Origin: Acidobacteriota bacterium
GTDB taxonomy: Bacteria > Acidobacteriota > Terriglobia > Terriglobales > Acidobacteriaceae
DNA: 52,822 nucleotides
Direction: 5' to 3'
Assembly: GCA_018268775.1 (NCBI GenBank)
Contig: JAFDVV010000066.1
Coordinates: 1 to 52,822 of the forward strand
Position numbers and translations under genes: made by a program. Of this stretch, positions 17,307-26,918 are shown piece by piece. The notes beneath the pieces were generated by a model that ran no database searches, was not told the DNA's origin, and saw nothing but the letters and a program-made list of their open reading frames with translations. Position 1 is the stretch's first letter, and each line of letters starts with the position of its first letter.

Positions 17307-18805
17307 TGCCAGTGGCCTTTCCGCAAGCCGTCAAAGAGTGGGGAGCTCAGAGCTGGAATTAGCAGGTTCAAGAGCAATTGCGGATAGAGGCCGACGGTCA
17401 GGCTTGCGAGGATCAACATGACAGCCCCAAGGCGCTCAGGCATCGAAATGGGGGGAAGTGCGTGAGTTGTGCTCTCGGGGGCGGAGTCGGAGAAAAAGGC
17501 CTTCTGCAGTGCACGCCATGTGTAGGCGACGGAGACTACGATTCCGATGCCCGCGCAAAGCACGTAGATCGGGAACGCGTTCCAGGCTCCGATGAGAACC
17601 TGAAGTTCGGCGACGAAGCCGCTGAATCCCGGCATTCCGATGGAGGCGATCGCAGCAAGGGTGAACGTGATCGCGGCAAAAGGGATGGCCTTGTTGAGGT
17701 GCAGGTGGCCCAGCGCGGTCAGATCGCGAGTGTGTGTGCGGTTGTAGACCATGCGCCCTACTACAGCAAACAGAAGGGCCGCGAGGACGCCATGAGAGAA
17801 CATCTGCAATACTGCGCCGGTAAGTCCGACGCGAGTCAAAGTCATGAGGCCTAGCAGCACGAACCCCATGTGACTGACGCTGGAATAGCCTATGACGAAT
17901 TTGAAGTCCTGTTGTACGAGCGCGACCAGCGCGCCATAAACGATACCAATCACCGCAAGCAGGCTGAAGACGTCACGCCATGACGCAAGGCCGAGCGCGG
18001 AAAATCCCCACGGATCGAGCCCCTGTGGAAAGAGGACCATGGCCACGCGCAGGCAGCCGTATGCGCCGAGTTTCATCACAACTCCAGCGAGCAGCATGGA
18101 AGCTGCTGTTGGCGCGGCGACATGGCCTGTGGGCGCCCAGGTATGGAATGGCCAGAGGCCAGCGAGAATCCCAAAGCCGGCAAACATGAGCGGGAACGCC
18201 CACATTTGAAAGTGAAGAGAAAAGGGAAATTGCGATAGTTCGAGAAGGCTCATCGTCTTTGCGCCGGCGACGACATATGCCGCGACCAGTACGATGAGCA
18301 CCATTGCACTGCCTACCAATGAGTAGAGGGCAAGCTTCATGGCTGCGTACTCGCGTTGCGTCGAGCCCCAGATGGCAATGAGGAAGTACTTCGGGATGAT
18401 CGCAATCTCGTAGAAGACAAAGAGCAGGAACAAGTCGGCGCTGAGGAACACGCCGTAGACTCCACCGATCAGGGCGAGATAAAGGGCGAAGAACTCGTTG
18501 GCACGATGCTCGATGTTCCAGGAGAAGAGGACGCCGGCGATTGCGACGATTCCGGTGAGCAGAACAAGCACAAGACTGACTCCATCGGCGGCGAGATGGT
18601 ATTCGATGCCGAGTGGCGGAATCCATGATCGGTGAACGATCGTCGTCATGGTGCCGTTTGCCGAATGCAGCAGATCGTAGGCTGTGATTGCAAAGCCCGC
18701 AATGGCTGCAAGCAACGCAATGCTGCGTGCAGTCTTTGCCGATAGCTTGAGCAGCATCAGTGCCAGCGTTCCCAGAAACGAGATGTAGATTGTCCAGGCG
18801 AGCAA
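17303..18805 (-). CDS. nuoM: NADH-quinone oxidoreductase subunit M, second copy (TM7 lysine missing)
   Basis: This 500-residue antiporter-like membrane protein is clearly NuoM-related, with FYEIAIIPKYFLIAIWG, FHTWAPTGHVAAPTAASMLL and FSHGVLAALLFAVVG. Helix-5 Glu (E133), helix-8 Lys (K245) and a helix-12 Glu (GFVAEL) are conserved. However, the helix-7 Lys that normally precedes PxxPxHxW (as in AVKVPLIPFHTW of its neighbour) is Leu214 here (GILAGLWPFHTW). The gene lies 2 bases after the other nuoM and overlaps nuoN by 4. Its presence gives the operon four antiporter-like subunits instead of three. Confidence 0.92.
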   Translation of the reverse strand: MLAWTIYISFLGTLALMLLKLSAKTARSIALLAAIAGFAITAYDLLHSANGTMTTIVHRSWIPPLGIEYHLAADGVSLVLVLLTGIVAIAGVLFSWNIEHRANEFFALYLALIGGVYGVFLSADLFLLFVFYEIAIIPKYFLIAIWGSTQREYAAMKLALYSLVGSAMVLIVLVAAYVVAGAKTMSLLELSQFPFSLHFQMWAFPLMFAGFGILAGLWPFHTWAPTGHVAAPTAASMLLAGVVMKLGAYGCLRVAMVLFPQGLDPWGFSALGLASWRDVFSLLAVIGIVYGALVALVQQDFKFVIGYSSVSHMGFVLLGLMTLTRVGLTGAVLQMFSHGVLAALLFAVVGRMVYNRTHTRDLTALGHLHLNKAIPFAAITFTLAAIASIGMPGFSGFVAELQVLIGAWNAFPIYVLCAGIGIVVSVAYTWRALQKAFFSDSAPESTTHALPPISMPERLGAVMLILASLTVGLYPQLLLNLLIPALSSPLFDGLRKGHWQ

Positions 18806-18807
18806 GG

Positions 18808-20364
18808 CTAGTACCTCACCTGTTGCACCAGTCTAATAACGGTGCTGTTGATGATGCCGAGAACAAGTTGTGGAAAGATTCCCAACGCAAACATGAGGCC
18901 GATTGGGGGCAATAGCGCGAGCCGTTCGGCGACGGTCAGGTCCGGCATGTTCGACCATCGCTCATTGAGAGGGCCAGAGAAGACACGTTGAAGTATTCCC
19001 AGGATGAAGATCGCAGTCACCAGCAGACCGATGAGAGCGAGCGCGGCAGCCCATGTCGCGAGCGGAAACACGCCCCGGAAGATGAGGAATTCTCCGATGA
19101 AGCCGTTCAACCCGGGCAAACCAAGAGAGGAAAACAGGGCGATACCCATCAGTCCGCTGAAGACGGGAGTGACCTTGCGGATACCGCCGAAGTCGTTCAG
19201 ACTGCGCAAACCTCCACTGCGCGTTTCCAGCAGCGCAACAAACCAAAACAGGGTGGCTGCGGTGAGGCCATGGTTGAACATTTGCAGAATGACGCCATCG
19301 AGATCCGCGACCTTTGCAGTTGTTAACGCGACGGAATTGCCGGTGAGACTTGCCGATGTAAAGATTCCCAACATGCAGTAGCCGAGGTGGTTGATCGAGG
19401 AGTAGGCAAGAATACGCTTGAGGTCCTTTTGAGCGAGGGCTGCAAAAGCGGAAAGGACAACTGTGCAGACACCGAGCCACAAAAGCGGCGTAAGCACAGT
19501 ACGCAACTGTGGGGAAAAGATGGGGAGCACGATTCTAAGGAACCCGTAGACACCCATTTTGGACATCGCGCCGGTGAGCAGCATGGTCGTGGCGGTTGGA
19601 GCTTCGGTGTATGCCGCCGGTAGCCATGTATGAAATGGAATGAGTGGGACCTTGACGGCGAAGCCGAGAAATACACCGCCAAAGAGCAAGAGTGCAAACT
19701 GCTCCGGCGTAAAACTGTGCCAGGTGAGATGTGCAGCCAGCGCCGGTACAAGTTGTCCCCCTTGCGCCAATTCCGCGAGGCGAGGGAAATCGAATGTTCC
19801 GGTGCACTGAAACAGCGCGAGAAATGCGAGCAACAGTGCGACACTTCCTGCCATCGTGTAGACGAGAAATTGGGTGGCCGCGGCTGCGCGTCGGGGGCCG
19901 CCCCACAGTTGAATGAGAAAGAAGGCGGGGATGAGACTTAGCTCCCAGAAGATGAACCAGTGAAAAAAGTTCAAAGCGGTGAAGGTACCGAAGAGGCCCG
20001 CTTGAAGGAACAGAACCAGCGAGAAATACACTTCTTCGCGTTCGCGAATCTTTGAAGAAGCGGCAATTGACATTGTGACGACAAGAGCCGACAGCAGTAG
20101 CATTACGAGCCCAAGTCCGTCGATACCTAAGTGGTACTCTGCGCCAAGTGAAGGTATCCACGCGTGCCATTCCTGGAACTGAAGTTCTCCCGATGCCGAG
20201 TCAAATCGACGATAGAGGACAAACGTCATTGCGAGCGCAATAAGGCTGAAAGCCAACGCGATGGGCCGAGCGCGGTCCTTCCGCCTGTCGCCAAGGGCAA
20301 GGATTGCAATAGCACCGACGAGCGGTACCGCAGTCAGCACTGAAAGGAATGGGAATGCCTTCAT
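18808..20364 (-). CDS. nuoM: NADH-quinone oxidoreductase subunit M, first copy
   Basis: This 518-residue antiporter-like subunit is predicted to have about 14 membrane helices. All usual charged residues are present: E141 in IFWELSLIP, K238 in FAVKVPLIPFHTW, Lys in MSKMGVYGF and Glu in GFIGEFLIF. It overlaps nuoL by 4 bases, and its stop is 2 bases from the start of the second nuoM. It reads as the canonical pumping NuoM, in contrast to the paralogue that follows it. Confidence 0.94.
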   Translation of the reverse strand: MKAFPFLSVLTAVPLVGAIAILALGDRRKDRARPIALAFSLIALAMTFVLYRRFDSASGELQFQEWHAWIPSLGAEYHLGIDGLGLVMLLLSALVVTMSIAASSKIREREEVYFSLVLFLQAGLFGTFTALNFFHWFIFWELSLIPAFFLIQLWGGPRRAAAATQFLVYTMAGSVALLLAFLALFQCTGTFDFPRLAELAQGGQLVPALAAHLTWHSFTPEQFALLLFGGVFLGFAVKVPLIPFHTWLPAAYTEAPTATTMLLTGAMSKMGVYGFLRIVLPIFSPQLRTVLTPLLWLGVCTVVLSAFAALAQKDLKRILAYSSINHLGYCMLGIFTSASLTGNSVALTTAKVADLDGVILQMFNHGLTAATLFWFVALLETRSGGLRSLNDFGGIRKVTPVFSGLMGIALFSSLGLPGLNGFIGEFLIFRGVFPLATWAAALALIGLLVTAIFILGILQRVFSGPLNERWSNMPDLTVAERLALLPPIGLMFALGIFPQLVLGIINSTVIRLVQQVRY

Positions 20365-22424
20365 CCGTGATGGCCCCAGATGAGGAATAGGACGAATCCT
20401 GCAAAGGCGATCCCGATGATTTGGAGATAACTTTGCACGCGACCGCGTTGGAGGCGAGAGAGAAGACGTCCGCTGAGAGCTGCTCCCCGACAGCTTTGAT
20501 CAAAGGTGCGATTTACCGCGAAAGCATCCGTAGAGCGGCTTAGCCGCGAAGCCCCAAGCGTAAGCCGAGATATGAGATGAATCATGCCATTGAAGACCCA
20601 ACGATCGAGCCAGTCACATGCGTCGGAAAACCACGCAGCGGAACGAACAAACGTAGCACCATAAAACGTATCGACAAACCAGCCATTTCGCAGGAGATTG
20701 AAGAGTGACGGGCTGAATTGTTCGAAGGCATCGGGGCTGGCAGACTCCGCGTTCAATCGGTTGCTGTAAAGAAGCCAGCCTATGCCAAGACCAATCAGGA
20801 GAACGGCTGTCGATGAAAACATTACTGTAAGCACACCGCTCTCCGCGAATCCTCGGAGTTCGAACCGCGCATGCTGTCCATTGATAAATGCGCTGAACCA
20901 TGGCCATGCGGGTGTGCCGATCAGCCCCAGTAGTACAGAACAACCCGCGAGAATGACGAGCGGAAGCGTCATGATACCAGGGCTTTCGTGTGGAGATGTC
21001 GCGTGCGCTTCCGGTCGACGAGATTCTCCGAAGAAGACGTAGAGAACCTGCCTCGTCATGTAAAAAGCGGTCAGCAGGACGCCTAAAGTTGCGAGATAAA
21101 ACGGAGTTCGCGATACGCCCCAGGTGGACGCCGCATGAAGTATCGCATCCTTGCTCCAGAAGCCCGAAAAGAGGAGCGGAAAGCCGCACAGTGCGAGCAT
21201 GCCCACTGCATAGGTTGCGAATGTGATCGGCATGAGCTTACGCAGCCCACCCATGCGGCGGATGCTCTGTTCCTCATGGCAGCCGTGAATGACCGATCCC
21301 GCACCCATAAATAGCAGGGCTTTGAAAAAAGCGTGCGTGATGAGATGAAACATTCCCACCGCAACACCGCCTACGCCGAGACCGAGCATCATGTAGCCGA
21401 GCTGAGAGACGGTAGAGTATGCAAGGATGCGCTTGATGTCATCCTGGGCAACGGCGATGCTCGCCGCGAAGACAGCGGTGATTGCGCCAACCCAGGTGAC
21501 AACCTTCAGGGCGGGTGCAGATGCGAGCGATAAACCGAGTCCACCACCATGTGCGGCCATCAGCGGATAGGCCCGCGCAACCAGGAAGACACCGGCAGCG
21601 ACCATTGTGGCAGCGTGAATCAGAGCGCTCACCGGTGTTGGGCCCTCCATGGCATCAGGAAGCCATACATGCAACGGTACCTGGCCGGACTTTCCAATCG
21701 CGCCGCAGAAGATCAGCAGTGCAATTCCCGTGGAAGCGGCGATACCGAGGCTGGTCGTCTGCGTCACGAGCTTCATGAGCGCGGCTTGTTCAAGGCAACC
21801 GGCCCCATAGTTGTAGAAGAGCAACGTCCCTGCCTGGGAATATAGCCAGACCATTCCCAGCAGGAAGGCGAGATCGCCGATTCGTGTGGTGATGAATGCT
21901 TTCTTCGCCGCAGATGCCGCGCTTGGTTTTTGGTACCAAAAGCCAATGAGCAAATAGGACGTGAGGCCGACGATCTCCCAGCAGATGAAGAGCAACAGGA
22001 GGCTGTTCGCAATCACAAGTCCCAGCATTGCTCCTGCAAAGAGGGAGAGAAAGCAGAAGAATCGCGTGAAGTTGTCGTCGTGGGCCATGTAGCCGACGCT
22101 ATAGATGAAGATCAGCAGCCCGACGAATGAGACCATGACCAACATCACGGCCGTGAGTGGATCGAGCACCCATCCCAACTTGAGCCATTCGCTTCCCACC
22201 TGAAACCAGTCAAAATTGAAGGGTAGTCTGGCGATGTGCTCCTGACTGACCAGGCGGAGAACCTCCGCGAATGCAATCAAGCACAGCAGCAATGAAAGCG
22301 TCATGGAGCCAATGGCGGCGGATGCTGCAAAGAGGCGGTGTCTGCGATGAGCAAGCGCGCTTAGCGCTGCCGCAAGTAGGGGCAGTGCGGGGATGAGCCA
22401 GAGGTTGCGTACGATCCAGGTCAC
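20361..22424 (-). CDS. nuoL: NADH-quinone oxidoreductase subunit L, long form
   Basis: This 687-residue distal antiporter-like subunit has helix-5 Glu in CWEIVGLTSYLLIGFW, helix-7 Lys in GKSGQVPLHVWLPDAMEG, helix-8 His in LIHAATMVAAG and helix-12 Lys in GFWSKDAIL. It is about 75 residues longer than E. coli NuoL (613). Part of the excess lies between the penultimate helices and the last helix, roughly residues 575-660 (FYGATFVRSAAWF onward to GRVQSYLQ). That is where the lateral amphipathic helix spans the other antiporter subunits. A longer lateral helix fits an operon with one extra NuoM. It is translationally coupled to nuoM. Confidence 0.94.
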   Translation of the reverse strand: MTWIVRNLWLIPALPLLAAALSALAHRRHRLFAASAAIGSMTLSLLLCLIAFAEVLRLVSQEHIARLPFNFDWFQVGSEWLKLGWVLDPLTAVMLVMVSFVGLLIFIYSVGYMAHDDNFTRFFCFLSLFAGAMLGLVIANSLLLLFICWEIVGLTSYLLIGFWYQKPSAASAAKKAFITTRIGDLAFLLGMVWLYSQAGTLLFYNYGAGCLEQAALMKLVTQTTSLGIAASTGIALLIFCGAIGKSGQVPLHVWLPDAMEGPTPVSALIHAATMVAAGVFLVARAYPLMAAHGGGLGLSLASAPALKVVTWVGAITAVFAASIAVAQDDIKRILAYSTVSQLGYMMLGLGVGGVAVGMFHLITHAFFKALLFMGAGSVIHGCHEEQSIRRMGGLRKLMPITFATYAVGMLALCGFPLLFSGFWSKDAILHAASTWGVSRTPFYLATLGVLLTAFYMTRQVLYVFFGESRRPEAHATSPHESPGIMTLPLVILAGCSVLLGLIGTPAWPWFSAFINGQHARFELRGFAESGVLTVMFSSTAVLLIGLGIGWLLYSNRLNAESASPDAFEQFSPSLFNLLRNGWFVDTFYGATFVRSAAWFSDACDWLDRWVFNGMIHLISRLTLGASRLSRSTDAFAVNRTFDQSCRGAALSGRLLSRLQRGRVQSYLQIIGIAFAGFVLFLIWGHHG

Positions 22425-22431
22425 CTTCAGC

Positions 22432-22743
22432 TCATCCCCTCATGGAATCGACCTGGTCAAGATCGGTCGTATTGAAATGCCGATATACGGCGATGATCAG
22501 AGCCAAGCCGACTGCGGCCTCGGCCGCAGCGACGCCGATTGAAAAGAGCGCGAACATGACACCTGTCAGTGCCTCAGGGTTTGGGCTGTAACGCCAGAAC
22601 GTGATGAAGTTCAGGTTCGCGGCGTTGAGCATGAGTTCGATTCCAATGAGAACGAGTATGGCGTTGCGGCGGACGAGCGCTCCGGCCAGACCTATGGCGA
22701 AGATAAGTGCGGAGATGAGGAGGTAGTTGACGGGTGTTGTCAT
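22432..22743 (-). CDS. nuoK: NADH-quinone oxidoreductase subunit K
   Basis: This 103-residue protein has three membrane helices and the two membrane-buried glutamates of the NuoK/MnhC family, in LIGIELMLNAANL and GVAAAEAAVGLAL. These form part of the proton path linking the quinone site to the antiporter subunits. Its start overlaps the nuoJ stop by 4 bases. Confidence 0.95.
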   Translation of the reverse strand: MTTPVNYLLISALIFAIGLAGALVRRNAILVLIGIELMLNAANLNFITFWRYSPNPEALTGVMFALFSIGVAAAEAAVGLALIIAVYRHFNTTDLDQVDSMRG

Positions 22744-23240
22744 CTGTTCATCCTCTGTTCGCGCATGGCGATGGTGACGGCACCTACGAGCGCCGCAGTG
22801 AGCAGCAGACCGGTTACTTCAAGCGGAACCACGAATTGCGACATTAAGGAGTCGCCGATATTCCTGACGGTTATTTCAGGACGGGGTTGTATCGAACGAG
22901 CCCCCACGGCACTGGAGCGAATCGACCAGGCAAGGATTACAAATACAGCAACGGCGACGAGACTGCTTGTGACCCATCCAGGCGCAACAGTCAGATGTGC
23001 CAGCGGTTCGTGGCTTTGGGTAAGAAGCATTGCGAAGACAATGAGGATCGCTACGGCACCGACATAGACCAGAATTTGTGCGAAACCGACGAACTGCGCG
23101 CCAAGCTGGAGATATAGGCCTGCCAATCCCGTAAAGGCCACTACAAGTGCCAGGACGCAATGGACAAGATTGCGCAGAGTCATGGCGGCGAGAGCTCCGG
23201 CAACGGTGAACACAGCGATGATGGCGAATGACAAGCTCAC
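22740..23240 (-). CDS. nuoJ: NADH-quinone oxidoreductase subunit J
   Basis: This 166-residue membrane subunit has about five helices and the conserved helix-3 region QILVYVGAVAILIVFAMLL with its pi-bulge glycines. The start codon is GTG (23238-23240). It is separated from nuoH by 123 bases, the largest gap inside the operon, and overlaps nuoK by 4 bases. Confidence 0.94.
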   Translation of the reverse strand: MSLSFAIIAVFTVAGALAAMTLRNLVHCVLALVVAFTGLAGLYLQLGAQFVGFAQILVYVGAVAILIVFAMLLTQSHEPLAHLTVAPGWVTSSLVAVAVFVILAWSIRSSAVGARSIQPRPEITVRNIGDSLMSQFVVPLEVTGLLLTAALVGAVTIAMREQRMNR

Positions 23241-23363
23241 TTCTCCCAGTGCGTCTACAGTTTCATTGACCTTCGTCCTGCGTTCTTCGCAACAGTGGCA
23301 TTTTCGTCAAATTCGTACGTCTTCAGCAACAAATACTTCTTTGCGCAAACTACATTGTGGTTC
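23241..23363 (-). other. 123-base spacer within the nuo operon (nuoH to nuoJ)
   Basis: All other nuo junctions are overlaps or gaps of 2-35 bases. This spacer has no convincing open frame, hairpin or promoter that I can see. It may hold an internal promoter or a processing site. Confidence 0.4.
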
Positions 23364-24539
23364 CTAGTCGGCGAACCGGTACGTCCGTTTCTCCAGCTTG
23401 TTGGACTGCATGAGGCCGCGGCCGAGCAGAAGGTAAGGCACAGCAATCAGGATTGTGCCCACGATCCATCGAATAGCGCCGGGAGGAGTGAAATGCCAGG
23501 TTGAGGCGGCAAACAGGTTGATCAATGCCATCGGAAGCATGAACTTCCATGCAAAATTCATAAGCTGGTCCATGCGGAGACGGGGAAGTGTAGCGCGAAC
23601 CCAGATGAGCATGGCAATCAGCACGAGGAGTTTAGCGAAGAACCAGAAGTACGATGGGGCCCATGTGAGAAAAGAAAATGGCGCGGCCCAGCCCCCGAGA
23701 AAGAGTGTGATGGCCAGTCCGCAGATCGCGAACATCCCGATGTATTCTCCGAGAAAGAACAAAGCGAATTTGAAGCCCGAGTACTCGACGAAGTAGCCGG
23801 CAATAATTTCGGATTCTCCCTCGGGTAGGTCAAACGGCGAGCGATTGGATTCCGCAATGCCGGCGATCATAAAGAGCACGAAGCCGGCGAACCCCCATGG
23901 CGTGAAGACAAACCAGTGCGGCCAGATTCCTGAATAACCGGTCTGGCTTTCCACGATAGCGCCGGTCGACAGAGAACCTGCGGCCATGACAGCGGTGATG
24001 GTGGAGAGGATCAATGGGACTTCGTAGCTGATCATCTGTGCAATGGCGCGCATCGCGCCGAGCAGCGAGTACTTGTTTCGGCTGGACCAGCCTGCCATGA
24101 AGATAGCGAGTTCGACGACCGAACTTGCGGCGAAGAAATAAAGAAGGCCTGCGTCCAGATTGATCGCAGTCATATTTCTGCCCAGAGGCAGAACCGCATA
24201 GCCAAGGAACGCCGCGACGACGAGCACAATTGGGGCCAGCATGTGAACGACGCCGTCTGCCGAGTGCGGAACGATATCTTCTTTAGTCAGCGATTTCAAG
24301 CCGTCTGCAAGCGGTTGTAACAGGCCAAAAGGGCCGACCCGGTTTGGGCCGTATCGGTTCTGGAAGCGGCCTAGCCCTTTGCGCTCAAGAATGGTGGTCA
24401 AGGCGAACAGGGTAGCGAACACCACAAGAATGGCGATGGCCGACAGTGCCGCGGAGAAAATTGGCTGCACCGAAACCGGCGAATGTGCCAGGATCCGATG
24501 TTTGAGCAGAACGAAGATTTGGTCCATCGTTTCAGTCAT
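23364..24539 (-). CDS. nuoH: NADH-quinone oxidoreductase subunit H
   Basis: This 391-residue membrane subunit links the quinone site to the proton-pumping arm. Conserved blocks are ERKGLGRFQNRYGPNRVGPF, the quinone-cavity loop AESNRSPFDLPEGESEIIAG and WVRATLPRLRMDQL. About eight helices are present. Order here is nuoI then nuoH, the reverse of the E. coli order. The gap to nuoI is 5 bases. Confidence 0.95.
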   Translation of the reverse strand: MTETMDQIFVLLKHRILAHSPVSVQPIFSAALSAIAILVVFATLFALTTILERKGLGRFQNRYGPNRVGPFGLLQPLADGLKSLTKEDIVPHSADGVVHMLAPIVLVVAAFLGYAVLPLGRNMTAINLDAGLLYFFAASSVVELAIFMAGWSSRNKYSLLGAMRAIAQMISYEVPLILSTITAVMAAGSLSTGAIVESQTGYSGIWPHWFVFTPWGFAGFVLFMIAGIAESNRSPFDLPEGESEIIAGYFVEYSGFKFALFFLGEYIGMFAICGLAITLFLGGWAAPFSFLTWAPSYFWFFAKLLVLIAMLIWVRATLPRLRMDQLMNFAWKFMLPMALINLFAASTWHFTPPGAIRWIVGTILIAVPYLLLGRGLMQSNKLEKRTYRFAD

Positions 24540-24544
24540 GGCTG

Positions 24545-25159
24545 TCAGCTTGTCGTCGTCTGAGAATCGGGTTGGGATGTTGTTGAAGCGGCCACCGTTG
24601 GCTTTGCCTTTGCCTCGGCCCTGGCTTTAGCCTCGGCCAACCTCTCGTCGACTTCGGCTGCGGTAGCAGGATGAATATTGTGAAAGTAGCTGTTTGGCTT
24701 CGCGAGCTGTTCTCTGCTCCAGAGCAGTCCGCGAAAGCGATCGGTCGTGCTCAGCTCAAACGCGTTGTCCATCTCAATGGCGTCGAAAGGGCAGACTTCA
24801 ACGCATATCTGGCAGCTCATGCAGACGGAGACGTCGATGTTGAAGACGGCCGGATAAAACTGTTGCTTGCCGATATAGTCGGGCTTCTTGTCACTGCTCT
24901 TTTGAATGAAGATGCACTTGGGCGGGCACTCCTTTTCGCATATCTGACAGGCAACGCAGCGCAAGCCTGCCTGCGAGTCGTCGCCGTCGTAGACGAGGAA
25001 GGGGAAATTGCGCGCTGCTTCGGGTTGAGGCAGGCGCTCCTCAGGAAACTGGACGGTGGTGAGCCGCTCTTTGCTGACGAAGCTGCCGAAGAAATTTCGA
25101 GCAGTCTCCGCCAGTCCTTTCAGGATTCCCTCACCCAGCATGGCCCATATCTCCCGCAC
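24545..25159 (-). CDS. nuoI: NADH-quinone oxidoreductase subunit I (2x4Fe-4S)
   Basis: This 204-residue peripheral subunit carries two ferredoxin-type clusters, CVACQICEKECPP and CMSCQICVEVCPF. They relay electrons to the N2 cluster in NuoB. In ferredoxin-fed complex I relatives it is next to the presumed electron entry point. A Lys/Ala/Glu-rich tail of about 35 residues (from VDERLAEAKARAEAKAK) follows the core and is unusual. The start is GTG at 25159; ATG at 25141 has a better-placed GGGAG and may be the true start. Confidence 0.94.
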   Translation of the reverse strand: MREIWAMLGEGILKGLAETARNFFGSFVSKERLTTVQFPEERLPQPEAARNFPFLVYDGDDSQAGLRCVACQICEKECPPKCIFIQKSSDKKPDYIGKQQFYPAVFNIDVSVCMSCQICVEVCPFDAIEMDNAFELSTTDRFRGLLWSREQLAKPNSYFHNIHPATAAEVDERLAEAKARAEAKAKPTVAASTTSQPDSQTTTS

Positions 25160-25194
25160 AACCTGTGTGATGCTTCACATATGAATGGAGCGTG

Positions 25195-26361
25195 CTAACG
25201 ATCCACCTCCCCTAAGACGATATCTACAGTGCCGAAGATCACAATTGTGTCCGCGATACTGTAGCCGCGGCACATATCTTCAAGTACGGTCAGGTTGATC
25301 AAACTGGGTGGGCGGACGCGGTACCGGTATGGATTGGGCGAGCCGTCGCTGATCAGATAGAAGCCGAGCTCGCCTTTGGGTGCTTCGATCCGGCCATAAG
25401 CTTCGCCGGGCTTTGGGCGAAAGCCGCGTATCTTCGCCTTGGGATCCATGAGCGGGCCTTGAGGAAGATCGCGCAGGGCCTGATGGAGAATCTTCAACGA
25501 CTCACGCATCTCCAGCATGCGGACCATGTAGCGGTCGTAGACATCTCCGTGTTCACCCAGAGGGATTTTGAAGTCGAAGCGGTCATAGATTCCGTATTTG
25601 TCCACTTTACGGATGTCATAGTTCACGCCTGACGCGCGAAGCATCGGGCCCGTCACGCCGGCATCGATCGCCAGGTCTTTCTTCAGTATTCCGACGCCCT
25701 GGGCGCGCGCCATGAAGATCTCGTTTCCGGTCAACAACTGCTCGTACTCATCCAGGAAGCGTGGAAACTCTTCAACAACCTTCTTCGTCTGCTCAAGCCA
25801 ACCGGCGGGCAACTCTACGCGGCAACCGCCAAAGCGCATGTAGTTGCACATCATTCTCGATCCGGTGAGCGATTCGAAGAGATCAAGTATTTTTTCGCGT
25901 TCGCGAAAGGCGTACATCAGCGGAGTGCCGCTGGCACCCATCTCTTGCGTCAGAAAACCGATCGTGGCTGTGTGATTGACCAGGCGTGTAAGCTCGGCAG
26001 TGATAACGCGTATGTACTCGGCGCGCTCGGGAACCTGTAGCCCGGCAAGCTTTTCAACGGCGAGGGCATAGGCCCAGTTGTTGGTGAGCGAGCAGATGTA
26101 GTCGAGCCGGTCCGTGTATGGCATTGAGGCAAGATAGCTGGCCGATTCAGCGATCTTTTCGTGGTTGCGATGCAGATAGCCAAAGACGGGTTTCAGCTTG
26201 ACGACCCGCTCGCCGTCAAGCACCACATCCATGCGGAAGACGCCGTGTGTGGAGGGGTGGTGTGGTCCCAGCGCAATTTCGAGCAACTCATCCTGACCGC
26301 AGCCGGCAGCACGTTCGTCGTGAGTCGCTTCCTTCACCGGCGCTGTGGTCATGCTGATCAT
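25195..26361 (-). CDS. nuoD: NADH-quinone oxidoreductase subunit D (49-kDa)
   Basis: This 388-residue subunit forms most of the quinone pocket with NuoB. Conserved features include [20 protein letters not shown] near the N-terminus and [13 protein letters not shown]. The hydrogenase-like C-terminus ends in [16 protein letters not shown]. It is separate from NuoC (not fused as in E. coli) and overlaps it by 4 bases. Confidence 0.95.
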   Translation of the reverse strand: MISMTTAPVKEATHDERAAGCGQDELLEIALGPHHPSTHGVFRMDVVLDGERVVKLKPVFGYLHRNHEKIAESASYLASMPYTDRLDYICSLTNNWAYALAVEKLAGLQVPERAEYIRVITAELTRLVNHTATIGFLTQEMGASGTPLMYAFREREKILDLFESLTGSRMMCNYMRFGGCRVELPAGWLEQTKKVVEEFPRFLDEYEQLLTGNEIFMARAQGVGILKKDLAIDAGVTGPMLRASGVNYDIRKVDKYGIYDRFDFKIPLGEHGDVYDRYMVRMLEMRESLKILHQALRDLPQGPLMDPKAKIRGFRPKPGEAYGRIEAPKGELGFYLISDGSPNPYRYRVRPPSLINLTVLEDMCRGYSIADTIVIFGTVDIVLGEVDR

Positions 26362-26918
26362 GGTTCCTGGGACTTCCCCATGGCGTGCTGCTTGGCCTTT
26401 GCCAAAATGTCATCGTGCGCTGTTGGTTCGTATTCGTAGTCGTCGGGTTCGACGTAATCCTTCCGCATGGGGTGATCTTCGAACTCATCCCACATCAGAA
26501 TGCGGCGCAGATCGGGGTGGCCGTCGAAGATGATTCCGTAAAGATCGAAGATCTCGCGCTCCTGAAACTCGGCGCTTCGCCACACAGGGGTTAGCGAGGG
26601 CAGATGAACCTTGTCGGTACGGTTCTCTGTGCGCAGCCGGAGCACGAGAGGGCCACGCTTCTTCTCCATGGAATACAGGTGGTAGACAACTTCTAGATAT
26701 CCAGGAGAGTGCTGTGCTTCAAGCCAGTCCACACCGGTGACGTTGGAACAGTAGTCGAAGCGAAGCTCTGCGTGGTCACGCAGAAACGTTGCTGCCTCCA
26801 CTGCGTGGGCAGAATCGAGCAGCAGAGAGTGCTGTCCCGAGGGGCTGCCGTTGAGGATCATCTCAGAGCGGCAACCGGGAACAGCAGCATCGAGCCGGGC
26901 TTTAATCTCCTCCAGCAT
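26358..26918 (-). CDS. nuoC: NADH-quinone oxidoreductase subunit C (30-kDa)
   Basis: This 186-residue subunit has [28 protein letters not shown] and [20 protein letters not shown], the family signature. It supports assembly of the hydrophilic arm. I chose the ATG at 26918, preceded by GAGAGG, which gives a 17-base overlap with nuoB; the open frame could run to 27044 but the extra part overlaps nuoB without homology. The C-terminus overlaps nuoD by 4 bases. Confidence 0.93.
   Translation of the reverse strand: MLEEIKARLDAAVPGCRSEMILNGSPSGQHSLLLDSAHAVEAATFLRDHAELRFDYCSNVTGVDWLEAQHSPGYLEVVYHLYSMEKKRGPLVLRLRTENRTDKVHLPSLTPVWRSAEFQEREIFDLYGIIFDGHPDLRRILMWDEFEDHPMRKDYVEPDDYEYEPTAHDDILAKAKQHAMGKSQEP

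Noticed and set aside
24671..25198. Plus-strand 175-codon frame opposite nuoI
   Set aside because: nuoI with two ferredoxin motifs is certain; the opposite frame is an artefact of its codon pattern.
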